DNA of 52,358 bases from SG8-41 sp036397875 (GTDB lineage: Bacteria; Pseudomonadota; Gammaproteobacteria; Burkholderiales; SG8-41), in the NCBI GenBank assembly GCA_036397875.1, contig DASWIC010000008.1, forward strand, positions 1-52,358, in the 5' to 3' direction. Below the pieces are notes generated by a model. The model was not told the DNA's origin. It worked only from the letters and a program-made list of their open reading frames with translations, and did not search any database. Position 1 is the first letter of the stretch. Every line of letters begins with the position of its first letter. Positions 1 through 10,967 of this stretch are shown in pieces. A program made the translations under genes and the position numbers.

Positions 1-950
1 ATGAGCGCCACCGGCGGCTGGTAGGGCAGTCCATGCTGCCTGATTTCCCGCGCGAGCGCGCCGTATACCTTCGCGACCTCGCGCGCTTCCCCGGTGACGG
101 AATCGCCGAGGACGGCGGGGTGGATGTCGTGCCCGATGAAGAAGCGGGCGGCTGCCTGCAGCGACTGCTGGGCGGTGGCGATCACGCGATTCTCGACACG
201 CCTGAAAATACGCGAGCCCGGCTTGGGCGTTTCCTGAATGTCTCCTTTGGCCCCGCGCGCGAGGTGCCCGGCGACTGCGTTGGGTACCCTCACGTCGTAG
301 CGCTTGAGGATGTCGAGCGCGTCCTGGTAAGTGGTCGGATCGGGCGCACAGGGGCCGGAAGCGATATGCGTCGGATCATCGCCGGTCACGTCCGATATCA
401 GCAGCGCCACCACCGGCGCGCGGCAGGCGGCTGCGAGCCTCCCGCCGTGGATCGCGGAGAGATGCTTCCGCACCGTGTTCATGTCCTGGATCGGAGCTCC
501 GCTTCGCAGCAGCTCGCGCGTCGTGGACCTCAGGTCGGCCATGCCGATGCCCTCGGCGGGAAGCGAGAGCAGGGCGGAGCCGCCGCCCGAAACGAGCACG
601 AGCAGCAGATCGTCGGGCGTCAGGCTCCGCGCGCGCCTCAGGATTTCCTGGGCTGCTTTCTCGCCGCTTGCGTCGGGAACGGGATGCGCCGCCTCGATCA
701 CGGCGATGCGGCCGGTGAGCAGTCCATGCTGGTAGCGGGTGATGACGAGTCCGTCGAGCGGCTTGCCCGCGGGCCAGCTCCGCTCCACCGCCAGCGCCAT
801 GGCCGCGGCCGCCTTTCCCGCGCCGACCACCAGCGCGCGTCCTTTAGGAGGCCGGGGCAGATGCTGGGGAACGATCATCAGCGGGTCCGCCGCCGCGAGT
901 GCGGCGTGGAAGCTGCCGAGCAGAAGATCTCGCGGAGCCATTTTCTCCAT
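1..950 (-). CDS. Glycerate 2-kinase, MOFRL/TtuD family (3' end cut by window edge)
   Basis: ATP-dependent phosphorylation of glycerate to 2-phosphoglycerate, at the end of glyoxylate/tartronate-semialdehyde or tartrate use; cytosolic. The visible 316 residues start MEKMAPRDLLLGSFHAA and carry the family's glycine-rich segments VVGAGKAAAAMA, LVSGGGSALLSLP and LLISDVTGDDPTHIASGP. The frame stays open to base 1, where it reads LPYQPPVAL just before the expected C-terminal MOFRL domain, so roughly the last quarter is outside. The start at 950 is the first ATG; a second in-frame ATG lies at 941. It is transcribed in the same direction as uvrA but separated by 190 bases with a palindromic repeat, so it is probably a separate unit. 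Family assignment is firm; the preferred substrate is inferred. Confidence 0.85.
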   Translation of the reverse strand, partial: MEKMAPRDLLLGSFHAALAAADPLMIVPQHLPRPPKGRALVVGAGKAAAAMALAVERSWPAGKPLDGLVITRYQHGLLTGRIAVIEAAHPVPDASGEKAAQEILRRARSLTPDDLLLVLVSGGGSALLSLPAEGIGMADLRSTTRELLRSGAPIQDMNTVRKHLSAIHGGRLAAACRAPVVALLISDVTGDDPTHIASGPCAPDPTTYQDALDILKRYDVRVPNAVAGHLARGAKGDIQETPKPGSRIFRRVENRVIATAQQSLQAAARFFIGHDIHPAVLGDSVTGEAREVAKVYGALAREIRQHGLPYQPPVAL

Positions 951-1112
951 CACCCCCACCCCGCGCCCGCGGAGGGCGGAGCAGGTTCCAAGCGCATTAT
1001 GCTTGGATGCGACCCCGAAGCGGGATGCAGCGCCGCAATCATCCGCGTGCTTACGTGCGCCTCCACGGTCGCATCCCCGGAAACCGGGGCCCCTGCTCCA
1101 CGTTCCGGCGCA

Positions 1113-1133
1113 CCTCCCCCGTCAAGGGGGAGG
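1113..1133. repeat. REP-like palindrome (CCCCCGTCAAGGGGG)
   Basis: Palindrome with a 4-nt loop between the glycerate kinase start and the uvrA stop. It recurs with one mismatch at 13590-13610. On the minus strand it lies just beyond the uvrA stop codon, so it may also help end the uvrA transcript, but no T-run follows. Confidence 0.6.
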
Positions 1134-1142
1134 GAAGTCATT

Positions 1143-4034
<2,892 letters not shown>

Positions 4035-4054
4035 AAATCGAAACTAAACCTGCT

Positions 4055-4084
4055 AATATACCGAAGAACCTCCCCTTTTCCCAA
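4055..4084 (-). promoter_or_regulatory. Candidate uvrA promoter
   Basis: On the minus strand a TTGGGA -35 (4079-4084) is followed after 18 bp by a TATATT -10 (4055-4060), about 20-30 nt before the TTG start choices of uvrA. It lies in the AT-rich gap shared with the divergent MFS gene. Confidence 0.4.
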
Positions 4085-4099
4085 CCCGTTTCAATCCCG

Positions 4100-5302
4100 A
4101 TGCACACGAGCCGCATGAGCCCGGAAGAATTGCGCGCGTCGCTCGCGCTCTCCGGCATCTTCGGGCTGCGCATGCTGGGCATGTTCGTGATCCTGCCGGT
4201 GTTCGCGTTCTACGCGGAATCGCTGCCGGGGGGCGACAACCTCCTGCTGGTCGGGATTGCGATCGGCACCTACGGGCTGACTCAAGCGATATTGCAGATC
4301 CCGTTCGGATATTGGTCCGACCGCTACGGCAGGAAACCGGTCATCTATATCGGGCTCGCGATCTTCGCGGCCGGCAGCTTCGTCGCGGCACTCGGCACCC
4401 ATATCTACGTGATCATCCTCGGGCGCCTGCTGCAGGGGGCGGGCGCGATCGCGGCGCCGGTGATGGCCATGACCGCCGATCTGACGCGTGAGGAGCACCG
4501 CGGCAAGGCGATGGCAATGATCGGTTCCACCATCGGCGCCACTTTCGCGCTCTCGCTCGTGCTCTCTCCGTGGCTGAACCGCGTGATCGGCGTGCCGGGC
4601 ATCTTCATCCTGACGGGGGTGCTGGTGCTCGCGGCGATGGCCGTGGTCTACCGCGCGATTCCTGACACGCCGGAGCGCCTGCCAAGCAGCCAGACGCCGG
4701 CGATGCGGCAGTTCATGGCGACGCTGCGCGACCCGCAGCTAGCGCGACTCAATTACGGCGCGTTCGCATTGCATGCCGTGCTGATGGCACTGTTCATCGC
4801 TGTGCCGCTCGAGTTGCGCCGGGCCGGGCTGGCCGCTGACCACCACTGGCAGGTCTATCTCCCGGTGATGCTGGGATCGTTTGTGCTGATGCTGCCGGCA
4901 ATAATGAGTTCCGGCAGATCCAGCCGAATGAAGCCGGTGTTCGTGGGATCGATCGCCGCGCTGCTGGTCGTGCAGGGTTTGATGCCCTGGGCGGTGAGCG
5001 GCGTGGGACCGACCGTGTTCCTCCTGCTGGCGTTTTTCACGGCATTCAACGTGCTTGAAGCGCTCCTGCCGGCCGCGGTGTCCAGGGCTACTGCGCCCGG
5101 CACCCGCGGTATCGCGCTCGGGGTGTTCACCAGCCTCCAGTTTTTCGGGACGTTTGTCGGCGCCGCGGCGGGCGGCTACCTCTATGGACGGTTCGGAACG
5201 ACCGGCATAGCCGTCTTTGACGCCGTGCTGCTCGCGATCTGGGTCGTGGCTGCCGTCAAGACCGGGGTGGCGTCGCCAACCCGTGCGGGCGTGCAGCCCT
5301 GA
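4100..5302 (+). CDS. MFS transporter, YajR-like drug/solute exporter
   Basis: Major facilitator superfamily membrane protein of 400 aa with about 12 hydrophobic segments. The loop after helix 2 has the MFS motif in the form GYWSDRYGRKP, and a helix 5 motif lies around the stretch beginning ALSLVLSPWL. The N terminus (LSGIFGLRMLGMFVILPVFAFYA) resembles YajR-type exporters that are often found next to uvrA in betaproteobacteria. The ATG at 4100 is annotated, but the in-frame ATG at 4115 (MSPEELRAS) may be the true start; neither has a strong ribosome site. Its stop directly abuts the stop of the convergent universal stress gene, leaving no room for a terminator. Substrate unknown. Confidence 0.85.
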   Translation: MHTSRMSPEELRASLALSGIFGLRMLGMFVILPVFAFYAESLPGGDNLLLVGIAIGTYGLTQAILQIPFGYWSDRYGRKPVIYIGLAIFAAGSFVAALGTHIYVIILGRLLQGAGAIAAPVMAMTADLTREEHRGKAMAMIGSTIGATFALSLVLSPWLNRVIGVPGIFILTGVLVLAAMAVVYRAIPDTPERLPSSQTPAMRQFMATLRDPQLARLNYGAFALHAVLMALFIAVPLELRRAGLAADHHWQVYLPVMLGSFVLMLPAIMSSGRSSRMKPVFVGSIAALLVVQGLMPWAVSGVGPTVFLLLAFFTAFNVLEALLPAAVSRATAPGTRGIALGVFTSLQFFGTFVGAAAGGYLYGRFGTTGIAVFDAVLLAIWVVAAVKTGVASPTRAGVQP

Positions 5303-5719
5303 TCAGCGCACGACCAGGACGGGCCGGCCCGCATACTGCACGACCGTCTTCGAGACCGAGCCGAGCAGCAGCCGTGCGAACTTCGAGCGGCCGCGGTCGC
5401 CGACCACGATGAGGTCCACCCGGTGCTGGTCGGCGCTGTAAATGATCTGCTCCGCCGGGTGCCCGACGGCGACATCGAAATGTCCTGCCACGCCGGCCTG
5501 CTGGGTCTTTTCCCGCAGTGGAGCCAGGAGCTCGCGATGGTACTCGCGAGAGTTCTCGATGACGGCTTCGGATTCCACGTCGTCCCCGATCTCGGGGGGA
5601 CGCGCAACCGTGAGCACCCAAAGCTCCGCGCCGTTTCTCGCAGCGAGCTCGAGCGCGCTGTCGAAAGCCTTCGTCCCCGCTTCCGATCCGTCGTAGCCCA
5701 CCAGGATCTTGCGGTACAT
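5303..5719 (-). CDS. Universal stress protein (UspA family)
   Basis: Single-domain Usp of 138 aa, with the opening MYRKILVGYDGSEAGTKAF and the ATP-binding glycine motif in VVGDRGRSKFARLLLGSVSKTV (G-2x-G-9x-G-S/T pattern), so it probably binds ATP. It begins 2 nt after the stop of the antiporter gene, so the two are co-transcribed and probably translationally coupled. Usp partners of CPA2-type antiporters are common and may sense nucleotide levels or stress; that role is inferred here. Confidence 0.9.
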   Translation of the reverse strand: MYRKILVGYDGSEAGTKAFDSALELAARNGAELWVLTVARPPEIGDDVESEAVIENSREYHRELLAPLREKTQQAGVAGHFDVAVGHPAEQIIYSADQHRVDLIVVGDRGRSKFARLLLGSVSKTVVQYAGRPVLVVR

Positions 5720-5721
5720 GG

Positions 5722-6924
5722 TCAGGTCCTCCTGCCCGGCGCCGGCCGGGCGGCAGTCTCTGGCTCCGTGGCCCCCTCTGCTTTGGTCTCGGGCAGCTGG
5801 TGGCGCGGCAGGAACCAGGCGTTGGCGATCAACGTCGGAATGACGGCGCTCGCGATCACGGCAGCCACCAGCGCTGAGTACTGCGCCTGGTCGACGACGC
5901 CATGCGCAAGACCGAACAACGAGGATATCGTCCCGAACGTCAGGCCCGTGGACATGAGCAGCGTCGTGTACATGCCTTCCTGGCGCGGCGACCGGAATAT
6001 CCGGGTGACCGGATAGACACCGGCGATCTTCGTCATTACCTTGACCACGAGCATGAGCAGGAACGCGGCCGGAGCCGCAACGAGCGCCGGAACGGAAACG
6101 AACGAGCCGGCGCGAATGAAGTAGAACGGCGTGAGGAGACCGAAGCACAGCGTGCGGATCCGCCGGACGAGCGCGTGGTCGCGGCCGACGGTGCCCGCGA
6201 GCATCATTCCGAGCACGTAAGCGGGCAGCACCGCCTCGCTGTCGGCCCAGCTCGCGAGCGCGCCGAGACCGAACAGGAAGACCAGCAAGTACTTGGCCTC
6301 GAGCTCCGACGCCCGCCCGCCGTAGCGCCTGAAGAAGCGCGGCGTGAGCCACGGGACGGCCAGGCCCACGGCAACGAGCGCTCCCACGAAAAGCAGCGTC
6401 TTCAGGGTGAACGGCGCGAACAGCAACCCCAGCGCGACCACGGTGCCGAGATCGGTAATGAAGCACGCCGCGAGCACCGTCTTGCCGTATTCCGTTGTGT
6501 TGAAGCCGAATTCGATCATCACCGCGTACACCACGGCGACCGAAGTCGTGGACATGGCAACGCCGGCCAGCCAGCTCGCCGCGGGGTCCCAACCCAGCAG
6601 CCAGCGCGCAGCGGCCGCACAGCCCAGGAACGGCGCGAAGAAACTGACCAGCCCCACCGCGGTCGCCTCTTTCCATTTGCGCCGAAACACCTCGGGATCC
6701 AGCTCCGCACCCGCCAGGAACGTGAGAACGATCGCGCCGGCTCCCGCGAGGAATTTGATCCATTCCTGATCGACCCCCATCGCCACCGTGCCGAGCGCTG
6801 CACCGGCGACGACTCCCACAACGATCTCCGACAGCGCGGTCGCGACGCGCAACCAGATCGACGCCAGCCCGGCAAGGAGAGCCAAGCCGAGCCACAGCGC
6901 CGCGAGGGTCCACGTTTCAGTCAT
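5722..6924 (-). CDS. Cation:proton antiporter (CPA2 / Na+/H+ exchanger domain)
   Basis: Integral membrane antiporter of 400 aa with about 11-13 helices, exchanging Na+ or K+ for protons. Family features include LTFLAGAELDPEVFRRKW, the GVAMSTTSVAVVYAVM core and FITDLGTVVALGLLF, which carries the paired acidic/Thr region of the transport site. Only the exchanger domain is present, without the TrkA-N domain of KefB/KefC. The start at 6924 (MTETWTLAALW) is preferred over the upstream ATG at 6987 because the hydrophobic domain begins immediately. It is first gene of a two-gene unit with the Usp. Confidence 0.88.
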   Translation of the reverse strand: MTETWTLAALWLGLALLAGLASIWLRVATALSEIVVGVVAGAALGTVAMGVDQEWIKFLAGAGAIVLTFLAGAELDPEVFRRKWKEATAVGLVSFFAPFLGCAAAARWLLGWDPAASWLAGVAMSTTSVAVVYAVMIEFGFNTTEYGKTVLAACFITDLGTVVALGLLFAPFTLKTLLFVGALVAVGLAVPWLTPRFFRRYGGRASELEAKYLLVFLFGLGALASWADSEAVLPAYVLGMMLAGTVGRDHALVRRIRTLCFGLLTPFYFIRAGSFVSVPALVAAPAAFLLMLVVKVMTKIAGVYPVTRIFRSPRQEGMYTTLLMSTGLTFGTISSLFGLAHGVVDQAQYSALVAAVIASAVIPTLIANAWFLPRHQLPETKAEGATEPETAARPAPGRRT

Positions 6925-7063
6925 TGAGCAGCCTCCACCGGCTGTTGCCCATCTGTCGTGCGCGTTGGAGGTGAGGGAAATGCCCACGGCGCCCTTCGTC
7001 CAGCGCGACCCGTAGGCATCATCAGCCTTGCGGCGGTTGGGAATCTGCGGATTCCGGGGAGGA

Positions 7064-7092
7064 ATGCCATCTCCCCCGACCCCGATTATACT
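7064..7092 (+). promoter_or_regulatory. Candidate ssb promoter
   Basis: A TATACT -10 at 7087-7092 lies 17 bp after ATGCCA (4 of 6 -35 matches). It sits about 30 nt before the ssb start, leaving a short leader. Confidence 0.4.
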
Positions 7093-7120
7093 TACAACTC
7101 GCTTTCTTCAGGAGCCCTCC

Positions 7121-7573
7121 ATGGCCTCGGTCAACAAGGTAATTCTCATCGGCAATCTCGGTGCCGACCCGGAGACCCGCTACCTGCCGAGCGGCGATGC
7201 GGTCACCAATATCCGCATTGCGACCTCCGAGAAATGGAAGGACAAGAGCGGCGAACAGCAGGAGCATACCGAGTGGCACCGCATCGCCTTCTTCGGCAAG
7301 CTCGCGGAGATCGCCGGCGAATATCTCAAGAAGGGCTCCCCGGTGTATGTCGAGGGGCGGATCCGCACGCGCAAATGGCAGGACAAGGAGAGCGGCCAGG
7401 ACCGCTATTCGACCGAAATCGTCGCCGACCGCATGCAGCTGCTGGGCGGGCGCGGCGCGGGCGCCGAGCCCCTGGCGCGAGAGCCTGCCGCGGCCGCCGC
7501 CGGCGGCAACAGCAAGCCGCAGCAGAAAAAGGGTGGCGCTTTCGACACGATGGACGACGACATCCCGTTCTGA
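7121..7573 (+). CDS. ssb: Single-stranded DNA-binding protein
   Basis: 150 aa SSB used in replication, repair and recombination. An N-terminal OB fold (residues about 1-110, MASVNKVILIGNLGADPETR, EWHRIAFFGKLAEIAGEYL) is followed by a Gly/Ala/Gln-rich linker and the acidic tip DDDIPF that recruits partner proteins. The start at 7121 is chosen because it fits the family N terminus and has GGAG 6 nt upstream; the frame extends further upstream but only through non-coding sequence. In many proteobacteria uvrA and ssb are adjacent; here the exporter, antiporter and Usp genes lie between them. Confidence 0.97.
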   Translation: MASVNKVILIGNLGADPETRYLPSGDAVTNIRIATSEKWKDKSGEQQEHTEWHRIAFFGKLAEIAGEYLKKGSPVYVEGRIRTRKWQDKESGQDRYSTEIVADRMQLLGGRGAGAEPLAREPAAAAAGGNSKPQQKKGGAFDTMDDDIPF

Positions 7574-7582
7574 CTTGTTCTT

Positions 7583-8572
7583 GTGAGCGACATCGTCGAT
7601 GCCTGCATTGCCCGGGCGCGGGCAAGCGGCAAGCGCCCGGTCTTTCCGGAAGGGCATGACGAGCGCGTCGTCGCGGCCGCGAGTAGGCTGAACGACCTCG
7701 GCATCGCAACCCCAATACTGGTGGGTGCTCGCGCTGAAATCGGCGCGGCCGCCGCGCGCGCCGGCGTATCACTCGACGGAATCGAAGTGCTCGACCCGGC
7801 GGAAAGCGGCCGGCTCGCGGCGTACGCGGCGCTCTATGCGGACGGCCGGCCCGGCGCAAACCCCAGGGTTGCGGAGCGGCTCGTGCGCAAGCCCCTGTTC
7901 CACGCCGGAATGATGGTCAGGGCCGGAGACGCGGACGCGATGATCGCCGGCGCAACCACGACTACCGGGCGCGTGATTGAAGCAGGCTTGATGACCGTGG
8001 GGCTCGCGGCGGGAATCCGCACGCCATCGAGTTTCTTCCTGATGATCGTCCCGGGTATGGATGGCGGGGCGCCGAAGCGCCTTATCTACGCGGACTGCGC
8101 GGTCAACGTGGACCCCGATGCCGAGATGCTGGCCGATATCGCGCTCGCGTCCGCGGAGAGCTGCCGCGCGCTGTTGCGCGAGGAGCCTCGCGTCGCATTG
8201 CTTTCGTTCTCGACCAAGGGCAGCGCGCAGCATGCGCGCGTCGAGAAGGTGACCCGCGCACTCGCGCTCGCCCGCAGCCGCGCCCCGGATCTCGCGATCG
8301 ACGGCGAGCTGCAGGCCGACGCGGCGCTCGTGCCGGCGGTCGCGGCGAAAAAGGTCAAGGGCGAGAGCCCGGTCGCGGGACGGGCGAACGTCCTCGTATT
8401 CCCGGACCTCGATTCAGGCAATATCGGCTACAAGCTCACGCAGTGCCTCGCCGGCGCGCGCGCCATCGGCCCGGTGCTGCAAGGATTCGCGCGGCCGGTG
8501 AGCGACCTCTCGCGCGGCGCCAGCGTGGACGATGTCGTTTCCACGACGGCGCTCGTCCTCGCGCAAGCGTAA
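7583..8572 (+). CDS. pta: Phosphate acetyltransferase, short (PTA domain) form
   Basis: Interconverts acetyl-CoA and acetyl phosphate, in acetate overflow or assimilation. The 329 aa match the catalytic PTA_PTB domain alone, without the N-terminal DRTGG/P-loop part of long Pta. Diagnostic segments are RPVFPEGHDERVVAAA, ADAMIAGATTTTGRVIEAGL and the C-terminal VLVFPDLDSGNIGYKLTQ. The start is a GTG at 7583, only 9 nt after the ssb stop, so it is probably read on the same transcript. No acetate kinase gene is adjacent. A phosphate butyryltransferase is less likely from the motif fit. Confidence 0.88.
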   Translation: MSDIVDACIARARASGKRPVFPEGHDERVVAAASRLNDLGIATPILVGARAEIGAAAARAGVSLDGIEVLDPAESGRLAAYAALYADGRPGANPRVAERLVRKPLFHAGMMVRAGDADAMIAGATTTTGRVIEAGLMTVGLAAGIRTPSSFFLMIVPGMDGGAPKRLIYADCAVNVDPDAEMLADIALASAESCRALLREEPRVALLSFSTKGSAQHARVEKVTRALALARSRAPDLAIDGELQADAALVPAVAAKKVKGESPVAGRANVLVFPDLDSGNIGYKLTQCLAGARAIGPVLQGFARPVSDLSRGASVDDVVSTTALVLAQA

Positions 8573-8587
8573 TTCCCCTCATCCCCA

Positions 8588-8639
8588 CCTTCTCCCAAGA
8601 GGAGAAGGGAGAAGATCCCCTCTCCCCTCGGGAGAGGGG
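8588..8639. repeat. Paired palindromes between convergent pta and citrate synthase genes
   Basis: Two hairpins in tandem: CCTTCTCC/GGAGAAGG (8588-8608) and CCCCTCTCCC/GGGAGAGGGG with a 3-nt loop (8617-8639). Their position between two stop codons suggests a shared transcript end; the sequence type is a common intergenic repeat in GC-rich proteobacteria. Confidence 0.6.
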
Positions 8640-8667
8640 TAGGGTGAGGGAGGATTGGAGATGGCTG

Positions 8668-9810
8668 CTAACGGCTCTCCACCGGGACGTAGGGTCGTGG
8701 CTCGGGGCCGTTGTACAGGGTGAGGGGCCGCAGCAGTATGTTGTTCTCGAGCTGCTCGAGCACCTGCACCGTCCAGCCCGGCACGCGGCCCACCGCGAAA
8801 ATCGGGACGAACAGGTCCTCGGCGATGCCATTGAGGAAGTAGACGACGCCCGCGTAGAAATCCACGTTGACGTTCACGCCGTGGCGCGCGTACGGCTTCA
8901 TCGCCTCCACGACCGCCTCGAGTATCTGGTACCACTGCGGCTGCCCCATCTCGCGCGAGAGCTTTGCCACGCCGGCGCGCATGTGGCGCGCGCGCGGGTC
9001 TTCGGCACGGTAGACGCGGTGGCCGAAGCCCATGATGGGCTCCTTGTTCGCTCGCTTTATCCGCACGTAATCGGCCACCCTGGACGCGTCGCCGATCTCC
9101 TGCGCCATGCGCATGACGTTCTCCGCCGCGCCGCCGTGCGCCGGGCCGGCGAGCGCCGCCACCGCGGCGGTGACCGCGCCGTGAAGATCGGCATCGGTGC
9201 CGGCCACGACGCGCGCCGCAAACGACGAGGCGTTCGAGCCGTGCTCGGCGTGCAGGACGAGATCGACGTCCATCAGCCGCGCGGCATCCGCGCTCGGCTC
9301 CTTGCCCTTCAGCATGTAGAGGAAGTTCGCGGCATGGCCGAGGCGCGGGTTCGGCGCCACGGGCTCGCGGCCGTTGCGGATGTGCTCGTGCGCGGCGACG
9401 ATCATCGGCACCTGCGCCGTCAGCCGGATGCCCTTGCGCAGCGTCGCTGCGGGCGACTTGTCCCGCGTTTCCGGATCGAACGCGGACAGCGCCGACACGC
9501 CGGTGCGCAGCACGTCCATCGGGTGCGCGTTCCGGACGGTCCGGATCACGTCGTAGACCGGCTCTGGCAGCGTGCGCGCCGCCCGGAGCTCGGCGGAGAA
9601 AGTGTCGAGCTGCGCGCGCGCAGGCAGCTCCCCCTTCAGCAGCAGGTAGCAGGTTTCCTCGAAAGTCGAGCGCTCGGCGAGATCGTGGATCGAGTAGCCG
9701 CGGTACCGCAGCTCGCCGGCGCGCCCGTCGATGTAGCACACGCGCGAGCGGTCGAAGTAAACGCCCTTCAGTCCGCGGTGGATCTCGACGTTCTCGGTTG
9801 GCTCACTCAT
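8668..9810 (-). CDS. Citrate synthase family protein (citrate or 2-methylcitrate synthase)
   Basis: Condenses acetyl-CoA (or propionyl-CoA) with oxaloacetate. The 380 aa correspond to the shorter, Bacillus-like class. Catalytic residues are all in place: His190 in HAEHGSNASSF, His225 in GPAHGGAAEN and Asp317 in NVDFYAG, with the oxaloacetate-binding GFGHRVY at 261-267. Motifs alone do not separate citrate synthase from PrpC; no prpB or acnD lies nearby, which favours citrate synthase. It is divergent from fmdB and convergent with pta. Start 9810 gives the usual family N terminus (VEIHRGLKGVYFDRS). Confidence 0.88.
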   Translation of the reverse strand: MSEPTENVEIHRGLKGVYFDRSRVCYIDGRAGELRYRGYSIHDLAERSTFEETCYLLLKGELPARAQLDTFSAELRAARTLPEPVYDVIRTVRNAHPMDVLRTGVSALSAFDPETRDKSPAATLRKGIRLTAQVPMIVAAHEHIRNGREPVAPNPRLGHAANFLYMLKGKEPSADAARLMDVDLVLHAEHGSNASSFAARVVAGTDADLHGAVTAAVAALAGPAHGGAAENVMRMAQEIGDASRVADYVRIKRANKEPIMGFGHRVYRAEDPRARHMRAGVAKLSREMGQPQWYQILEAVVEAMKPYARHGVNVNVDFYAGVVYFLNGIAEDLFVPIFAVGRVPGWTVQVLEQLENNILLRPLTLYNGPEPRPYVPVESR

Positions 9811-9887
9811 GGCAGCCCTCGATATAAGTAGGGACGCACAGCTTTATCCTGCTGAAGGGGGGTTGAGGAAAATGGCGCGCGTCCCCA

Positions 9888-9916
9888 TTATCACACGTAA
9901 CCATTTCAGATATAAT
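9888..9916 (+). promoter_or_regulatory. Sigma-70 type promoter of fmdB
   Basis: Perfect TATAAT -10 at 9911-9916 placed 17 bp after TTATCA (9888-9893, 4 of 6 matches to TTGACA). The start codon of fmdB is 25 nt downstream. This is the best housekeeping promoter seen in the window and probably drives the fmdB-DUF502-aspS group. Confidence 0.65.
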
Positions 9917-9940
9917 GCTTTTTCTGGATTGAGGAATCAC

Positions 9941-10255
9941 ATGCCGATCTACGAATACCGCTGCGGCGCCTGCGGCTACCAGAAGGAGTTCCTGCAGCGC
10001 TTGAGCGACAAACCCCTGACCAAGTGTCCGGAGTGCGGCAAACGCGCGTTCAACAAGCTGGTCACCGCGGCCGGCTTCCAGTTGAAGGGTACCGGCTGGT
10101 ACGCCACCGATTTCAAGAACAGCGGCGCGAAGCCCGCTGCCAAGCAGGACAAGAAGGCCGAATCGAAGCCGGACAAGCCCGCCGACGGCGCCGCCAAGGA
10201 GCCGTCCAAGCCCGCCGCGGCCAGCGGCTCGGGCGGCTGCCCGGCCAGCAGCTAG
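9941..10255 (+). CDS. FmdB-family zinc-ribbon protein
   Basis: Small cytosolic protein of 104 aa. The N-terminal zinc ribbon has two Cys pairs, YRCGACG and KCPECGK, in the canonical FmdB arrangement after MPIYEYRC. The tail (about residue 65 onward) is Lys/Ala/Pro-rich low complexity ending in SGSGGCPASS. Function is not firmly known; the name comes from a putative regulator of formamidase genes. The start at 9941 is fixed by the family N terminus and a GAGG ribosome site; the frame extends 44 codons upstream through the promoter and can be ignored. In this lineage it regularly precedes the DUF502 gene and aspS. Confidence 0.88.
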   Translation: MPIYEYRCGACGYQKEFLQRLSDKPLTKCPECGKRAFNKLVTAAGFQLKGTGWYATDFKNSGAKPAAKQDKKAESKPDKPADGAAKEPSKPAAASGSGGCPASS

Positions 10256-10288
10256 TTCCGGCGCGCGGGTCGCCGCGCGATCTGTTTC

Positions 10289-10960
10289 ATGACCCGCAAG
10301 CACCTCATCAGACGTTATTTCATAACCGGGCTGCTGATCTGGGTGCCGCTGGTGATCACGTTGTGGGTGCTCAACCTGCTGGTGAGCACCATGGACCAGA
10401 CGCTGCTGTTGCTGCCGAGCGCGTGGCGAACCGAGGGGTTTCTCGGCATGCACATCCCCGGCCTCGGCGTGGTGCTGACGCTGCTGGTCGTGTTCGCGAC
10501 CGGCGTGTTTGCCGCCAACATCATCGGCCAGCAGCTGGTGAAGTTCTGGGAACGCGTAGTCGGGCGCATACCGGTGGTGAACTCGATCTACACCGGGGTG
10601 AAGCGCGTGAGCGACACCCTGTTTGCGCCCGGCGGGCAGGCCTTCCGCAAGGCGCTGCTCGTGCAGTGGCCCAGCCCCGGCTCGTGGACGATCGCCTTCC
10701 TCACCGGCACGCCGGGCGGCGACGTCGCGAAGCACCTCAAGGGCGACTACCTGAGCATCTATGTGCCGACCACGCCAAATCCCACCGGCGGTTATTTCGT
10801 GATGGTGCCGCGCGATGCCGTGATCGAGCTCGACATGTCGGTGGACGAGGCGCTCAAGTACATCATCTCGATGGGCGTGGCCGCGCCCGATGACAGCGGC
10901 CGCAGGAGCGGCCCGGCCGCCCCGCCCGCCGTGAAGCAGCCCAGGGCCGTCAACGAATAA
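10289..10960 (+). CDS. DUF502 family membrane protein
   Basis: 223 aa inner-membrane protein with two clear transmembrane helices (residues about 12-34 and 54-78), then a soluble domain with the conserved segment GRIPVVNSIYTGVKR and the family stretch YVPTTPNPTGGYFVMVPRDAV. No biochemical function is established for DUF502. It lies 33 nt after fmdB and ends 7 nt before aspS, so it is part of that operon. The C-terminal tail past about residue 195 is Pro/Ala-rich and poorly conserved. Confidence 0.85.
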   Translation: MTRKHLIRRYFITGLLIWVPLVITLWVLNLLVSTMDQTLLLLPSAWRTEGFLGMHIPGLGVVLTLLVVFATGVFAANIIGQQLVKFWERVVGRIPVVNSIYTGVKRVSDTLFAPGGQAFRKALLVQWPSPGSWTIAFLTGTPGGDVAKHLKGDYLSIYVPTTPNPTGGYFVMVPRDAVIELDMSVDEALKYIISMGVAAPDDSGRRSGPAAPPAVKQPRAVNE

Positions 10961-10967
10961 GAAGTGA

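Noticed and set aside
4035..4099. LexA box in the uvrA promoter
   Set aside because: No CTGT-N8-ACAG or close variant is present.
8443..9831. Long + strand frame opposite citrate synthase
   Set aside because: Antisense to a gene with all catalytic residues; Arg/His-rich composition.
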